Shown here: piece after piece, positions 9,559 to 21,053 of the stretch
Numbering within the stretch: the first letter of the stretch is position 1
Layout of the letters: the number at the start of each line of letters is the position of its first letter
Assembly (NCBI GenBank): GCA_001579985.1
Contig: LRSR01010613.1
Coordinates: 1-37,917, forward strand
Origin: Hypsibius dujardini
Taxonomy: Eukaryota > Tardigrada > Eutardigrada > Parachela > Hypsibiidae
Reading direction: 5' to 3'
DNA length: 37,917 bases
Translations under genes and position numbers: made by a program
Notes under the pieces: generated by a model
The model's input: the letters and a program-made list of their open reading frames with translations, nothing else
Databases searched by the model: none
What the model was told of the DNA's origin: nothing

Positions 9559-12499
9559 CTACTCCTCCGACAGTTGACGGTCCAGCGCATCGGCCAGTTC
9601 ACCCAGAGCGCTATCATCGTCATCATCGTCGTCGTCGCTGAATCGGTGTTCCTCATCGCTGCTACTGCTACTCTCGCTCGACAGCTTCAGCTCCTCCGAC
9701 TTGAGAAACTTGGCATCCCGCTCGTCCTCATCTTCCTCTTCCTCGTCATCGTTGTCACTTTCTAAGTCAAGATCATCCCGCTTCCGCTTTTTGGAGGTAG
9801 TCGCATTGGTCTCCCGGAAGATGTCTTCCTCGTCCTCGGAGGAGGAGGACGAGCCGTCACCCATGGCGTCGTCAATTTCGTCTTCCATGTTATGCAGGAT
9901 GTCCGCGGAGAGGCCGGACAGCGAGGCGAGGGTGTCGCGTTTGGCCTTGGAGGAGTCCTAAGGGGTGCAAAAATAAATATTAAATTAGTACGTAATGTAA
10001 AAATATATATTATATATTTATGTACAGCATACCTCTTTTAATTCTTAACGTCTTATACAGTAATTCCTTCAAACCAAATTACTGCCAATAATAAGAAGTA
10101 ATGTTATCAATGTTATCAATGTTATCAATTTTATTCATTTTTAAATTTTGATAATCATCGACATTCATGTATTTATTTCCATACAAAAATTAGACAAATT
10201 TAACTATATCTATCAGTCACTACAAATATTAGTAAATACTTCCAGAAATATGCCCGTCATTAATAAAACGAAAGCCTAAAAAACATTTCTGATTTTATTA
10301 ATTTTTATACAAATTTTCAATTTTTGATAAGAGCGTAACGTAAATGCATTTTGTGTATTACAAAAATACTCTCATTCAGTGTTTTTCACTTATACGTTGT
10401 TGCTTAGCATATTCAATTGGTGCTTCACCTCTTCCGCGGAGGAGGAAGAAGTGGACGGGACATCTGTAGCCGGCGCGTTTGATGGTGTGCCACTTCCGGT
10501 TATCTGAGTGGAACTGGGGCGCGGACGTTGATAATCACGAAGGAAGGCTTCCGGTCCTTTGGTGGTTTCGGTAAGGGGGTAAAGGCGTTCGTCCACCTTT
10601 TCCCAGCGCCGTATTGACTCCGTCAGCCAGTCAGGAGCGACAATGTAGATGTAACTGAACAGGAGAGGATATCAGTTACCAACAGTTACACAAGACATAA
10701 GAATTCGTGTCAGTCGGTCTATCTGTCCGTTCATCTGTATGTTCACCTGTATGTTAGTCTGACTGCCTGCCCGTCAGTCTATGTAATAATCTGTCGATCG
10801 ATTCGCCTATTTTTCTCTTTCCATATCTTTGTCTGGCTGTCTGACTGGCTGGCTGTCTGTTTACCTGCCTGCCGTCTGTCCATTAATCTATCTGACTGAC
10901 TGAGTTAAAATTTGTTCATCTGTCTGTCTATCCGTCTATGAAACCTCACCCAGTCTTCCTTGCGGTGGTCACTTTAACGGTCCCGTCTTTCGCGGCAACA
11001 AGGTGCGTCGTGAACTTCCCCTCATCCATCTCCTTCGTCACTAAATCATCAGTAACCTCAGCGCCGAACGACTTGGCCAGCGATAGGGCTTTGCTTTTCT
11101 CATCAGATTGGACGTCATGCGGGAAGAGGCCGGTAAATACAATGTTACATCCCTGCAGCACCTTCTTCCGGACATACGGTACGATATTCTTCAGATCCGG
11201 CTCTTTCTTTGTCGCATCTTCGCCATCGGCCAGCGATGAGTCGTCGGAGGTGGAGCGATCGGCGTTCTCGTCGTACAGTTGATAGAAAGCATCGTGGATG
11301 GTTGTTAGAGTTTGTTTCAGGTAAAGGAGGTAATCATCTGATTCCTCCTGGCCTTCGTCCCCAAACCTGAAAATAAATCGAAATCAAAACGGAAGATGCA
11401 ATAAGAAACCAAGCAAAAAGACAGGGTGACTATAGACAGAGAGAGTAAAACATGAAGAAAAGCAGGTAGACAGACAGGCAAACAGACGGATACAATGCAT
11501 GAAGACAGACAAACAGGTAGACAGACATACAGTCAGACAGACATACAGTCAGACAGACAAACAGACAGGCAAGCAGGCAGACAGACGGATACAATGCATG
11601 AAGACAGACAAACAGGTAGACAGACATACAGTCAGACAAACATACAGTCAGACAGACAAACAGACAGGCAAGCAGGCAGACAGAGACAGATACGGACAAC
11701 ACACATACGAAAAGAAATGACAGAATGTACCACACACAATAAATACCGACAAACAAGTAATAGACAGACGAAGCTTTTCACTACACAATACTACAAGACA
11801 TTGGTAGTGTCTGACCTGGATTCGTACTGATGTCTCACTGATTCCGGCGGGGGTCTTGGTGGACGATCCGGCTTCCCATTAGATGACGAGGCAGACAGTA
11901 AATTTTCACTCCTGCCAGGTTCACTTGTTTTTGTCAAAACTTTTGGAAAGGGGGCATTAATGTCACCGACATTTTTGAAGTAATGGTACGGCTTGACATG
12001 GACCAGATTGGGGGAGTAATTCCAGACGTCCTCACGGTCATCAATGATGCAGACCATCTGATCACCACAGGGAAAGAGAGATCTGCAGTGATAGAAAAGA
12101 AGTCATGAAATGGATGTCTGAAGGCTTGCCACTTGTATGAGCCACGAATGATAGGTACTTCATATTGGCGGTTTTGAGAAAGGGATCCAGTAGTTCGTCA
12201 CGAGAGAGGATTCGATGAGAAAATAAAGCTCCGTCCGGATCGAGAATTTTGGCAATCTGATGTGCGTACATTCGAGTGCCGAACGTGCAGATGTGGAGTT
12301 CGTAGCATTTTTTTATGTCCGCTAAAAATGCCACTGTACCGGGACGCAGTTTGGTGTGATACCAGGGCGACTTTGGACCATGAAGTTGAAAGTGATGGAT
12401 GTCCTGGAATTCGGAAAGCCTCAATATCTCATTACAAGCATAATTGTGAGTACCTCACTGCACGCCATAAAGTTTTCATTTGTCTGCCTGTCTGCCTGT

Positions 12500-12572
<73 letters not shown>

Positions 12573-13681
12573 ACTTCCATCACATGACACGTGAACAGAC
12601 CACCTACCGCCACTTGATTGCTGACATTATCTGTGGTGGTATGGATCAGCGTCTGATCCAAGTCCACCAGTAGGGCCAAACGTCTCGCTTTCAACATTCG
12701 CGTTACATCGTCTTGACCTAATTTCTCTGCCTGTTCATTGCTGACTATCAGCTCAGGAATACTGTGGACCTGTAAGCGAAAAAAAAGCGAAATGCAAGTA
12801 TAATCAAAACTACAACAGAAAAACTAGCCAATCAATCAATCACTTTAACAGACAGATGATGAACGAGATGATGATGCAGCAGATCAATCAACCCTAACAA
12901 GCAATGACAAACCATCGGGACTGCTGCTGTGACTTTCTCCATCCTCACACCACGCTGTCCGTCTAACCGCAGATCCGATCCGCAATCCGCACACATATCC
13001 TTCATCACGACCGCGTGAGGACATCCTCTGCTCATCGAAAACAACGGCGTCCTAAACACAGAAGAAAACCTAGTTTCTTGGCCCACTCAACTAGCTGTAC
13101 CTCAGCTTGATTGATTGACTGATTGACGCTACGGTTCTCTGGTATGTGAATAGATCAATCAACCACTCGCTCGGTACCTTGGTTTCATGAAAATACTCGC
13201 TAATCAATCAATCGACCCATTGCCCAAATGGGCGATATATCACTCAATCATACTAATACAAAACGCTATTATAGAAATAAAAAGGGCATGATTTTCATGC
13301 AAAAAAAATTTTAAATCTTGCTAATAACCAAATAACTGATATGGAAAGCCCAGTTAAAATCAACCAAAAAACAATGACGGCACACTGACGAAATACACCC
13401 TTTCTACTTTACCTGTCTAATATCACCAAGAAAGTTAAAACTTTAAAAAATACAACTTACCCTTCTTGAATGGTGTCCCCCTCCTTGACTAAAAAGTTCA
13501 CAACACTTCCCAGAAATTTTGCGCGAAATTTGCCGTCCCCGACGGATGAACTGGAGGAATCCTCGCCAGGGGAAGAATCGTACAACAGGAGAATTTGATC
13601 CTTCGCCACAAGTTCGTTGCGACGAACTTTAATTTTCGTCACCCGCGCGGATAATGCCCCGTTGAAACTGATCACTTCCAT
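9559..13681 (-). CDS. CTDP1: RNA polymerase II CTD phosphatase FCP1
   Basis: Eight exons on the minus strand: 13681-13461, 13051-12913, 12769-12608, 12403-12159, 12082-11816, 11366-10950, 10654-10396 and 9957-9559. They give 702 aa, and all phases close. Domains in order: a biotinyl/lipoyl-like N-terminal fold (about 1-75); a C.HAVVMKDMCADCG knuckle; the FCPH catalytic domain with DLDQT at residues 156-160, SHRILSRDE and CIIDDREDVW; a BRCT domain (about 415-510) with NIVFTGLFP and APDWLTESIRRW; and an Asp/Glu/Ser-rich acidic tail, which in FCP1 contacts TFIIF. FCP1 removes phosphate from the Rpb1 C-terminal domain, using the first Asp of DxDxT as nucleophile, and recycles Pol II. The catalytic residues are intact. 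It is divergent from Cbl across 1.6 kb. Confidence 0.95.
10690..10936 (+). repeat. Degenerate TCTG/CTGT tract, FCP1 intron 6
   Basis: An interrupted tetranucleotide tract within the intron at 10655-10949. It reads as CAGA in the FCP1 transcript, complementary to the array in intron 5. Confidence 0.75.
11420..11770 (+). repeat. (CAGA)n array holding a 99-bp tandem duplication, FCP1 intron 5
   Basis: CAGA-rich on the plus strand, TCTG in the FCP1 transcript. The marker ACGGATACAATGCATGAAG starts at 11486 and again at 11585, a 99-bp period. The two copies are almost identical, which points to a recent duplication. The array lies in the intron at 11367-11815. Confidence 0.9.
12480..12571 (+). 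repeat. (CCTG)n microsatellite, FCP1 intron 3
   Basis: About 17 uninterrupted CCTG units (12501-12570) follow TCTG-interrupted units. In the FCP1 transcript it reads CAGG. It lies in the intron at 12404-12607. Confidence 0.95.
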
Positions 13682-13782
13682 AACGAAGGGCCGGCTAGAT
13701 TATGGCGAACAAGGAACGGCTATCGCGGGTTCTCGGACAACAACTGGCCATTAATCGATCCCCCTTGACGTGATGGGCAAAG

Positions 13783-13857
13783 CGCCCATCCCCAATGGGC
13801 GAATCGGCCCTATTATAACGGAGCGGAAGACTCCGCTCTGCCGACAGCCGACTCGGC
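13783..13857. repeat. Cluster of three perfect short inverted repeats upstream of FCP1
   Basis: CGCCCAT/ATGGGCG (13783-13789 with 13795-13801), GAGCGGA/TCCGCTC (13821-13827 with 13832-13838) and GCCGA/TCGGC (13847-13857). They lie about 100 to 180 bp upstream of the FCP1 ATG, so they may fall in its 5' leader or core promoter. Confidence 0.6.
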
Positions 13858-15306
13858 GGTAACCCCTAATTGCGGAACGGCAAAGATATTGCCGCCTCCG
13901 TTGTACCAGTAGTTTTCTCGGCGGGGTCTTTTTGTTTGGGTTTTCCGCTGTGCTTGCTTCGCTGTATGGGTGTTGTGCAAACAAATAAAGTAAACAAGTT
14001 CCTCCTCCGAAACATCATTCCACCACGCCTGCGGTGGTAAAACTCGTCATATATATGCCCTCGGTGACACCTCAAATCCGCTTGGAGGATATTACTTATT
14101 CTCGGGCAGGCTTTTTTCGCAAGAAAAATGCAAGCGAAAAAGGGAACCTTTCCATTGACGTAATTCCCTCGTTTTATCTCCTGCGATTGTTGTACCCCTT
14201 ATCCTAATCGCAGTTCCTGTTGCTCGTTTTAACGTTCAATGCATGACCGCAAATTCGAAAAGCTTATCGGGATTTTTGTGGCGCGTGGCGGTAAACTTAC
14301 AAAATCAACATTGCCACCAGACGAGGGAAGGGGGAAGGGAATTTTGTGTGGAAATACCGGGGAGCGTCCGATTTGATTGAACTATCTTCACGGTGCTGGT
14401 ATGTATTATTTAGTTGATTTTCATTTTTTGACAGCTCAATTCAGTTTGAATTGAATTGCGAGTTGGAGTTTTTGTAGAGAGATCTATTTGATGAAGTGAA
14501 TGAAAATTGAGAAATTGAAAAGGCATTGAGCATTGAAAGGAAATCATTCAATCAATGGACGAAATGGACTGTTGGCTTGGGCCGCATTCGATTGCTGCGT
14601 TCGTTTTTTATGGCATTATGGATGCTTTTTTGACCTACTATTTTACTTTGAAAACTTGGACGTTTCTAAACTTTTTTGCAAATAGCGCATTCGAAGAGGA
14701 GTCTTGAATATGGGAATTTAGAAGAATTTCGTATTTCTAGGGTGAGTGCTAATCAATTAATCAACCAAGGATGCTTTATGCTAACTTCATTTTAGTTTTT
14801 AAACGAGAACATCGTGAAGTTTTTAAAATTTTCAAAAACTTTAGGCTTTATGAAAATCGATGGAACGATTTAGAATGTTGTTTGTTTGTCAAGTAACCGA
14901 TCAATTAAGCACTTAAGGAGTATAGGATTTGTCCAGCGTTTCATTTTATTATTTTATTTACTAGTACTTTATTTTTATTGTGATTTTGTGATCTAATACC
15001 TTTTTTTGCTATGGCAAAATTTCTCGAATCTATTCGCGATTTTAATTTTCTAATATCGTTCATTTGTTTCACGTGAGGAGTGATAAATTATATTTCTTAT
15101 TATTTTGTAATACTGTTTATTATTTTATCCTATCCAACAGACTCGTTGTAGTATTATCTTTTGTAATATAATACGGTATACTGAGACATTGTGCTTTAAA
15201 TTTTTCAGAATCTTTTTGCGGGCCCGGCGAAAATTTTTTTGAGCGGAAACAGCAATACGGGAAGGTTTTGGTGTTCGTTGGTTGAGTCAATCAACCAATC
15301 AAGCGA
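13858..15306. promoter_or_regulatory. Divergent FCP1/Cbl upstream region, no gene seen
   Basis: 1.45 kb between the FCP1 leader region and the Cbl ATG. The FCP1-proximal part (to about 14400) is GC-richer and the Cbl-proximal part is AT-rich. No open frame shows a domain and no RNA gene is recognisable. Promoters for both genes are expected here by position only. Confidence 0.3.
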
Positions 15307-18292
15307 ATGGCAAGCACAGCCAATGGCGGCGGCCGCAGCCATAATAACATCTGGAGCCGCCTGCACGACGCTCTTTCCGAGGCGGTCAACCCGCAGCAAC
15401 GCGCTGCTCCGGCCGCGGATCGTCGGACCACCGAGAAGGTCTGGCGCCTGATGGACAAGGTGGTGACTCTGTGCCAGCAGCCGCGGATGAACCTGAAGAA
15501 CTCCCCGCCCTTCATCCTCGACATCCTCCCCGACACATACTCCCACCTTAAGCTGATCGCCACGAAGAACGAGCGTCGCGTGCAGTCCCCCAATGAGGAA
15601 GAGTTTTTCGCGGCCTTCCTGGAGAGTTTGATGCGCAAGTGCAAGGAGACCATCAAGCTGTTCAAGGATGGGAAGGAGACGTTGTTTGAGGAGAGCTCGG
15701 CGTGCCGGAGGAATTTGAACAAGCTGTCGCTTGTCTTCTCCCACATGTTGGCCGAACTGAAGGCGCTGTATCCGGAGGGGGAGTATCGCGGCGACACGTT
15801 CCGGATCACCAAAGCCGATGCTGCCGAGTGGTGGAAGAGCGCGTTTCATGACAGGTTCGTTGTCTGAGCGTTGATGCCTACCTCTCTACCATCATGTTTG
15901 GTTGATTGTCTATCTCCCTACATCTTTTTCTGCCTGTCTGTCGAGTTTGTCTGTCTGTTTGCCTACCTTCCAGTTTCTGTATGTCTTCCTGCCTACCTGT
16001 CTACCTGTCTACCTTCCGATCTATTGATCGGTTTGCTTACCACGGAATCTGGCTGCCTATCTGTCTTCCTGCTTATTTATCAATATGTCTGTCTGTTTCA
16101 TCCTGATTCTGTCTCCCAGCCTGCCTACTTGTTTGCTGACTAGCTGACTGAGTGATCTGGCGTTCTTTCGGGTTACTGGTTTGTTGACTATTTTTTCCGG
16201 AATTTTGCATGCCCCATATGCCTGTTTATGTTCGTGTTTCTACGCTTCCCTTTAGCCTCGGCTGTCGTCTCTGTAAAGCTGCGAAAAAAAATTCAAATTT
16301 TTTCAATTGACTATTGCATGCTTCGGTCAGTCAAATAAGACTTTCCGGAGAAAGCAATAACCTAATGTTATTTATGGCACACAGTTTAAACAGTATATTG
16401 TTTATTATCAAGTTTTCGTTTTCTGATTTTTATGCTGAAATGCTTAACATTGTTCTTAACATTATTTTTAAGAAGACTCAGGCTAAAGTAAAGCATAACT
16501 AAAGTGAACTGCCAGCACACTGATTTCGATTGGGAGGTTTACAAAGAAGTCTTGATCTCACGGGTGTGGGCCTGGAGCACAACTCCAGCTCTTTAATGTT
16601 TATATTTTTTTCACCTCTGCAGAATTGTCGTACCGTGGGGACAGTTCCTGGGGCAATTAAGCGAGAAGCACGAAGTGGGGTCCAGTCTGGAGGCCGCCGC
16701 TCTCAAAAGCACCATCGACCTCACCTGCAGCGATTGCATTTCCATATTTGAGTTTGATGTCTTCACCAGGTACAGTGCCATCCACCCACCACTTCATCTC
16801 ATCATGACATGTCACATGTAACACATTCCCTAACCGCAAATCGCCCCCCCCCCTCCCCGTTCCACGAACCACCTGAAATAGTGCAAAGAGAGGGTGTGGA
16901 GTTCGGTCACTTGAGAGATGAGGATGTGTCTACCGGAGAACTATTAGTGTGTTACCTTATCCCCTCTTCTTCATCGGTCGTGTGATGATTACACCGAGCC
17001 CACTTGGACCTCCGGCTCCCTTGGGGGCCGGTTGATCTCGGGAAATGACGAAATTTTTGTTTATAGACACATACACAGACAGTGGCTCGTGTTGTGAAGG
17101 GCACGCCGCGGTGTTGACATTATGTAATATTTTCTCTTTCCGTTCTCATTTCGGTGCTTTTCTGACCCCCAGGTTGTTCCAGCCATGGCCGACGCTCTTG
17201 AAGAACTGGCAGGTCTTGGCCGTCACCCATCCCGGCTATGTGGCCTTTCTAACCTACGATGAAGTCAAGGCACGGCTCTCCAAGCATGTCACTAAGCCCG
17301 GCAGGTAATGCTCGAGTCGCGCCTGTCTGCCGCATGTATTGTGTGTCTGTGTGAATGTTTACCTGTATATTTATTTATCGGTCTGTCTTATTGTCTGTCT
17401 GTCCGTTTGCCTGTCGAGCTACCTGTGTATTTAACTGTTGCTTTGCCTGTTTCTGTTTTGTTACCTGTCTCTTGCCAGTTTATATGTAGTAACTGTTTAT
17501 GATTTTCCCGGCTGTCTGGATGTTCGTCTGTCGGAGATACTTCCAGCATCTCTGAGTTATTCTGAGTGCGTATTGTACCTTCTGTTTGTTTCTCCTTGTA
17601 TTTGTTCGTTGTCTCTCTGTTTATTTATAAATTTGACGAACTAACGGAGTCTGCCGTCTGTTTTGTCTGTCTTGACTGTCTGCATAGGTACGTTTCCTTT
17701 TGCTTGTATGCTTGTTTGCCTGAATGTTTATGTGCCCGTGTGTCTCTCTGAGTCTTGAGTGTTCACATTGGCGATTATCGGTCTTGATGTCTACATATCA
17801 TACTGACTGTCTCTGAAAGACCACTGCAGTTCATTCCATCAGTCTGTCTGTGTACCACTAAGCAGTTGTACGTCTCGCTCAATGTTTTTGGGTCGCACCA
17901 GTCTATGGAGCACTCTGCGCTGCAGATGCTTATTTATTCTTCTCGGGGCAAAACTCGCAGAACGAAAGGCGTTGTCAGTTTTAATAGTTGATTTCACCAC
18001 ATATGTCTTCTGTGTTTTACGATTGATAACTACCACATTTACGGTGTTTGACTGAAGGATGATTTACAACCGCAACCCCAGCAACCGCACATGTACCGCT
18101 TATTGCGGATGATTGCTTACAATGGTGCTCTTTTTCCCTGCTGCAGTTACGTCTTTCGCCTAAGCTGCACCAGACTGGGACAGTGGGCCATCGGTTATGT
18201 CACTCAAGAACGGACCATCCTGCAGACCATTCCGCAGAACAAGTCTCTATGCCAGGCGCTGTTAGACGGCGCGCGCGAAGGATTGTAAGAGC

Positions 18293-18333
<41 letters not shown>

Positions 18334-20373
18334 AACAGACAGATAAACAGACAGATAAACAGACAGACAAGCAGATCGATAGGCACGTAATGCGACCGAT
18401 TGACGGGGAGACAGACAGACAAGCAGAGAGAATGACACGTAATGTGACCGACTGACAGGCAGACATTAACTAGATTGACAGACCCATGTTAGATGATGCC
18501 TGTCTTGCAGTTACCTCTATCCGGATGGTCGAAACATCAGCCCAGATCTTACATCGACCGTCAACACGGACCAGGAAGACCACATCCAAGTGACGCAGGA
18601 ACAATACGAGCTCTACTGCGAAATGGGCTCGACATTCCAGTTGTGTAAGATTTGTGCCGAGCGGAACAAGGACATCCGCCTGGAGCCGTGTGGGCATCTT
18701 CTCTGCACGCCGTGCATGCAATCTTGGCAGGAGTCGGAGCAGGGTAGTCCCAGTTGCCCCTTTTGCCGGGCGGAAATTAAAGATACAGAGACGGTTGTGG
18801 TGGACCCGTTTCGCCCGGAGCGGAGCTCGTCCACTTCGCCGGTCAGCATGGAGGTCAATGAGGATGCGGACTTGCTGGTGGATATTGAGGAGAACACCAA
18901 CAAACCCATCGCTGGTTATGACTCAATGCATCTAAATTTGCCGGGACTGAATTCGGCTGTGATGAATGGCATCAGGGTACGGATGCCTATCTGTCCCTAT
19001 CTGTCTTTTTCTGCCTATCTGTCTATCTTATCATCTGTTTCTCTGTCTCCTTACCAGTTTACTTGGCTACATTCTTTTTTTGTCGGTTTGTGTTCTGAAC
19101 AGTCTGTTTTTCTTTACGTCTATTTACTGCCGATCTGTTTAGCTGCCTGTCTACCTGTCCATGTGTATATATGTCCCTCTGTCTGTTTATCTTTCTATCT
19201 ATCCGCCTCCCTATATTTTTGTCTGTCTGTAAGTTATTTTTTCTGTGTGCCTGTACATTATGTCTGTCTGCTTGCCTGTCTTTCTGTCTATTCATCTACA
19301 GTATGTACACAGCATGTCTGTATACATTACGTCTGCCTGTCTGTCTTTCTATCTATCCATCTATTCATGTACTTTTCTGTCTGCCCGTCGGTCAGTCTTA
19401 CTGTCTTTGTGTCTATACAATACGAGGAGCATGCTGAAATGGTTGAAAGTCCATTTTTCTAATTTGCAGTTTCAGATTTCTGATTATCCATTGATTGAAA
19501 TCTTGAAATATATCTACTGCCCTATTCAAAAACAAATTGGGTTAAAATTCCGGAATGACTACAGGAAGAAAATGCCAAACACCGGGAGGTGATGTTTGAA
19601 TATATGATTTTTTTCTTCTCCTCCTTATGATTAAAAAATCTCTCACGAGACTGAAGCTTTTTCATTTTTGTAAAAGCCAGAAACAAAAAGGAATTAGGCC
19701 TTTAATTTAGATAAAAAATATTTTTTTGATAAATTTGCTTGGTGATTCTTAAATCGACAGAGAAGAAACGTCGTGAGATCTGTGTTATCGCGCTCCGTGT
19801 TATCGCGCTCCATGCAGCGCGTAAATTATTCTTTACGTTTTTGAAAGTGAGATTCGGACTGGCCTTTCTCCTCTGGTCAGTTATCGATCGATCTGGTCTG
19901 GAATTTTTTTTGTTACTCCTAATTGAAGATTCTTTCACACCACATTTTCAGTTTTAGAATGTAAAGAATAACCTATTTTTAAAAAACGGACTTTCAATCA
20001 TTTCAGCATGCCCCTCGTATATCTATCTGCCTGCCCCCCTCTCTGCCTGTCCCTCCGTCTGTCTATACAGTATGTCTGTCTGTGGGTCTGTTCGCATATC
20101 CTACTTTCTGCTTTTCCATCTGTCTGTCCATGCGGTATGTCTGTTTTTTTCTTCCTCTCTGTTCTGAAATGAATAAAGTTATGTTTTGCGTTTCAGGTTG
20201 AGCGATCGCCCGTTCCGACCCCGGAAGGCTCGCCGATGATTGACCGACGGATGCAGCAGACCCGCGGCCACGGCGTCACCTACAGCCAGAATCCGCCGCC
20301 CGTGCCGCCCCGCCGTCTCTCCCCCATGCCGTCACCGCAGTTGGCGCCTCGTGCCACCGCTAGTGGCCGTTGA
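15307..20373 (+). CDS. Cbl: E3 ubiquitin-protein ligase Cbl (short form)
   Basis: Six exons: 15307-15854, 16623-16769, 17173-17304, 18147-18284, 18511-18976 and 20197-20373. All splice phases close, giving 535 aa. The tyrosine-kinase-binding module is complete: four-helix bundle (about 25-175), EF-hand (VPWGQFLG.. [19 protein letters not shown]) and SH2 ([18 protein letters not shown]). The linker [10 protein letters not shown] holds Tyr357, the counterpart of the c-Cbl activating tyrosine. The RING follows with C367, C370, C382, H384, C387, C390, C404 and C407. A short tail carries an SH3-binding stretch ([16 protein letters not shown]) but no UBA domain, as in short arthropod Cbl. Cbl ubiquitinates phosphorylated receptor tyrosine kinases and so drives their endocytosis. 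The ATG at 15307 is in frame with the bundle. If intron 5 is retained, the frame stays open to 19462. Confidence 0.96.
15868..16145 (+). repeat. Degenerate (TCTG)n tract, Cbl intron 1
   Basis: TCTG/CTAC/CTGC-rich sequence at the 5' side of the intron at 15855-16622. The rest of that intron is AT-rich and shows nothing else. Confidence 0.75.
17320..17760 (+). repeat. Degenerate (TCTG)n tract, Cbl intron 3
   Basis: Heavily interrupted TCTG/TGTT sequence within the 842-nt intron at 17305-18146. Its sense is opposite to the CAGA array in intron 4, so the two flank exon 4 as imperfect inverted repeats. Confidence 0.7.
18291..18465 (+). repeat. (CAGA)n array, Cbl intron 4
   Basis: Perfect CAGA from about 18291 to 18330, then CAGA/AACA variants, inside the intron at 18285-18510. 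Confidence 0.9.
18985..20155 (+). repeat. (TCTG)n tract split by a transposon, Cbl intron 5
   Basis: TCTG-rich sequence at 18985-19418 resumes at about 20021-20155, on the far side of the inserted element at 19423-20017. The tract was evidently one before insertion. Confidence 0.8.
19423..20017. mobile_element. Mariner-like MITE (about 595 bp) in Cbl intron 5
   Basis: Terminal inverted repeats of about 38 bp: the left end starts CGAGGAGCATGCTGAAAT and the right end is its near-perfect reverse complement (CATTTCAGCATGCCCCTCG). Both ends are flanked by TA (19421-19422 and 20018-20019), the target duplication of the Tc1/mariner superfamily; an outer TACGAGG end is common among mariner elements. 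The interior is AT-rich and encodes no recognisable transposase, so the copy is non-autonomous. A 20-bp direct duplication (TGTTATCGCGCTCC) lies near 19784-19811. It sits in the middle of a TCTG array. Confidence 0.85.
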
Positions 20374-21047
20374 TTTTTCCCCAACGACCTGACGGACCAC
20401 CTATGTGTTTCTCCCTCTGCCATCACAGACTGATGAATGACCGAATTTCCTGGCCTTGCAAGCTTTCTTTTGTACACACACTACCGTAACAAAATACCCT
20501 CTGATTCCGTCGAAGCCCACGTCCAAAGACTTCTCTCCTGCTGTGTTGATAGATGGATGATACATTGAGAAGAGAGGCTGCTGATGAGGTCTCTCTTTAC
20601 TTTTATCGCTGATCACTTATTTTTTTACTAGCTTTACTTTTGTCGTCATCTTCCAGTTTGTTCGTTCCATTTTCGGCCTCTTCTTTCGTTCGTTCTCCCT
20701 CCCTCCCATGCGTCCATTCAGGTCGACAGATGGCTGTGTTTGACTGCCTATAAGCTTTGGTACTTGCAGTTTTATTTATTTTCCACCCTCTTCCCTCTCT
20801 TTTGTGCTTGACGTGATACGTGCGGACTGAGACATTTCTTCACAACGGTTTGCCTGCCAATGTTTCTGTGTGCGTGCAATGCGGAAGTACAGGCAGCCTA
20901 TTTTTTTTAACTTTTTACCATTTATTAATTTGGAATTGGATTGTTGAAGTGTAAAAAAATATATCGTATACTTTGTGTTATATTCCTTCTAGCTCACACA
21001 AAACAGTTTACCAATCAGGGGAATATATGTGTGCGTTACTAATGTCA

Positions 21048-21053
21048 AATAAA
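21048..21053 (+). terminator. Poly(A) signal AATAAA of Cbl
   Basis: A canonical hexamer 675 nt after the Cbl stop codon. The 20374-21070 interval then reads as the Cbl 3' UTR and contains several ATTTA/TTTATTTA elements that could affect mRNA stability. No other gene is seen in it. Confidence 0.65.

Noticed and set aside
9701-9961. Serine-rich plus-strand open frame
   Set aside because: It is the complement of the acidic Asp/Glu/Ser tail of FCP1.
11430-11830. Open frames on both strands rich in SVCL or QTDR
   Set aside because: Products of the CAGA/TCTG array in FCP1 intron 5, which lacks stops in every frame.
13751-14075. Two overlapping minus-strand frames upstream of FCP1
   Set aside because: No domain, no splice link to FCP1, and placement in the expected promoter region.
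15205-15849. 214-codon minus-strand open frame
   Set aside because: It is antisense to Cbl exon 1, a GC-rich coding exon; the translation has no domain.
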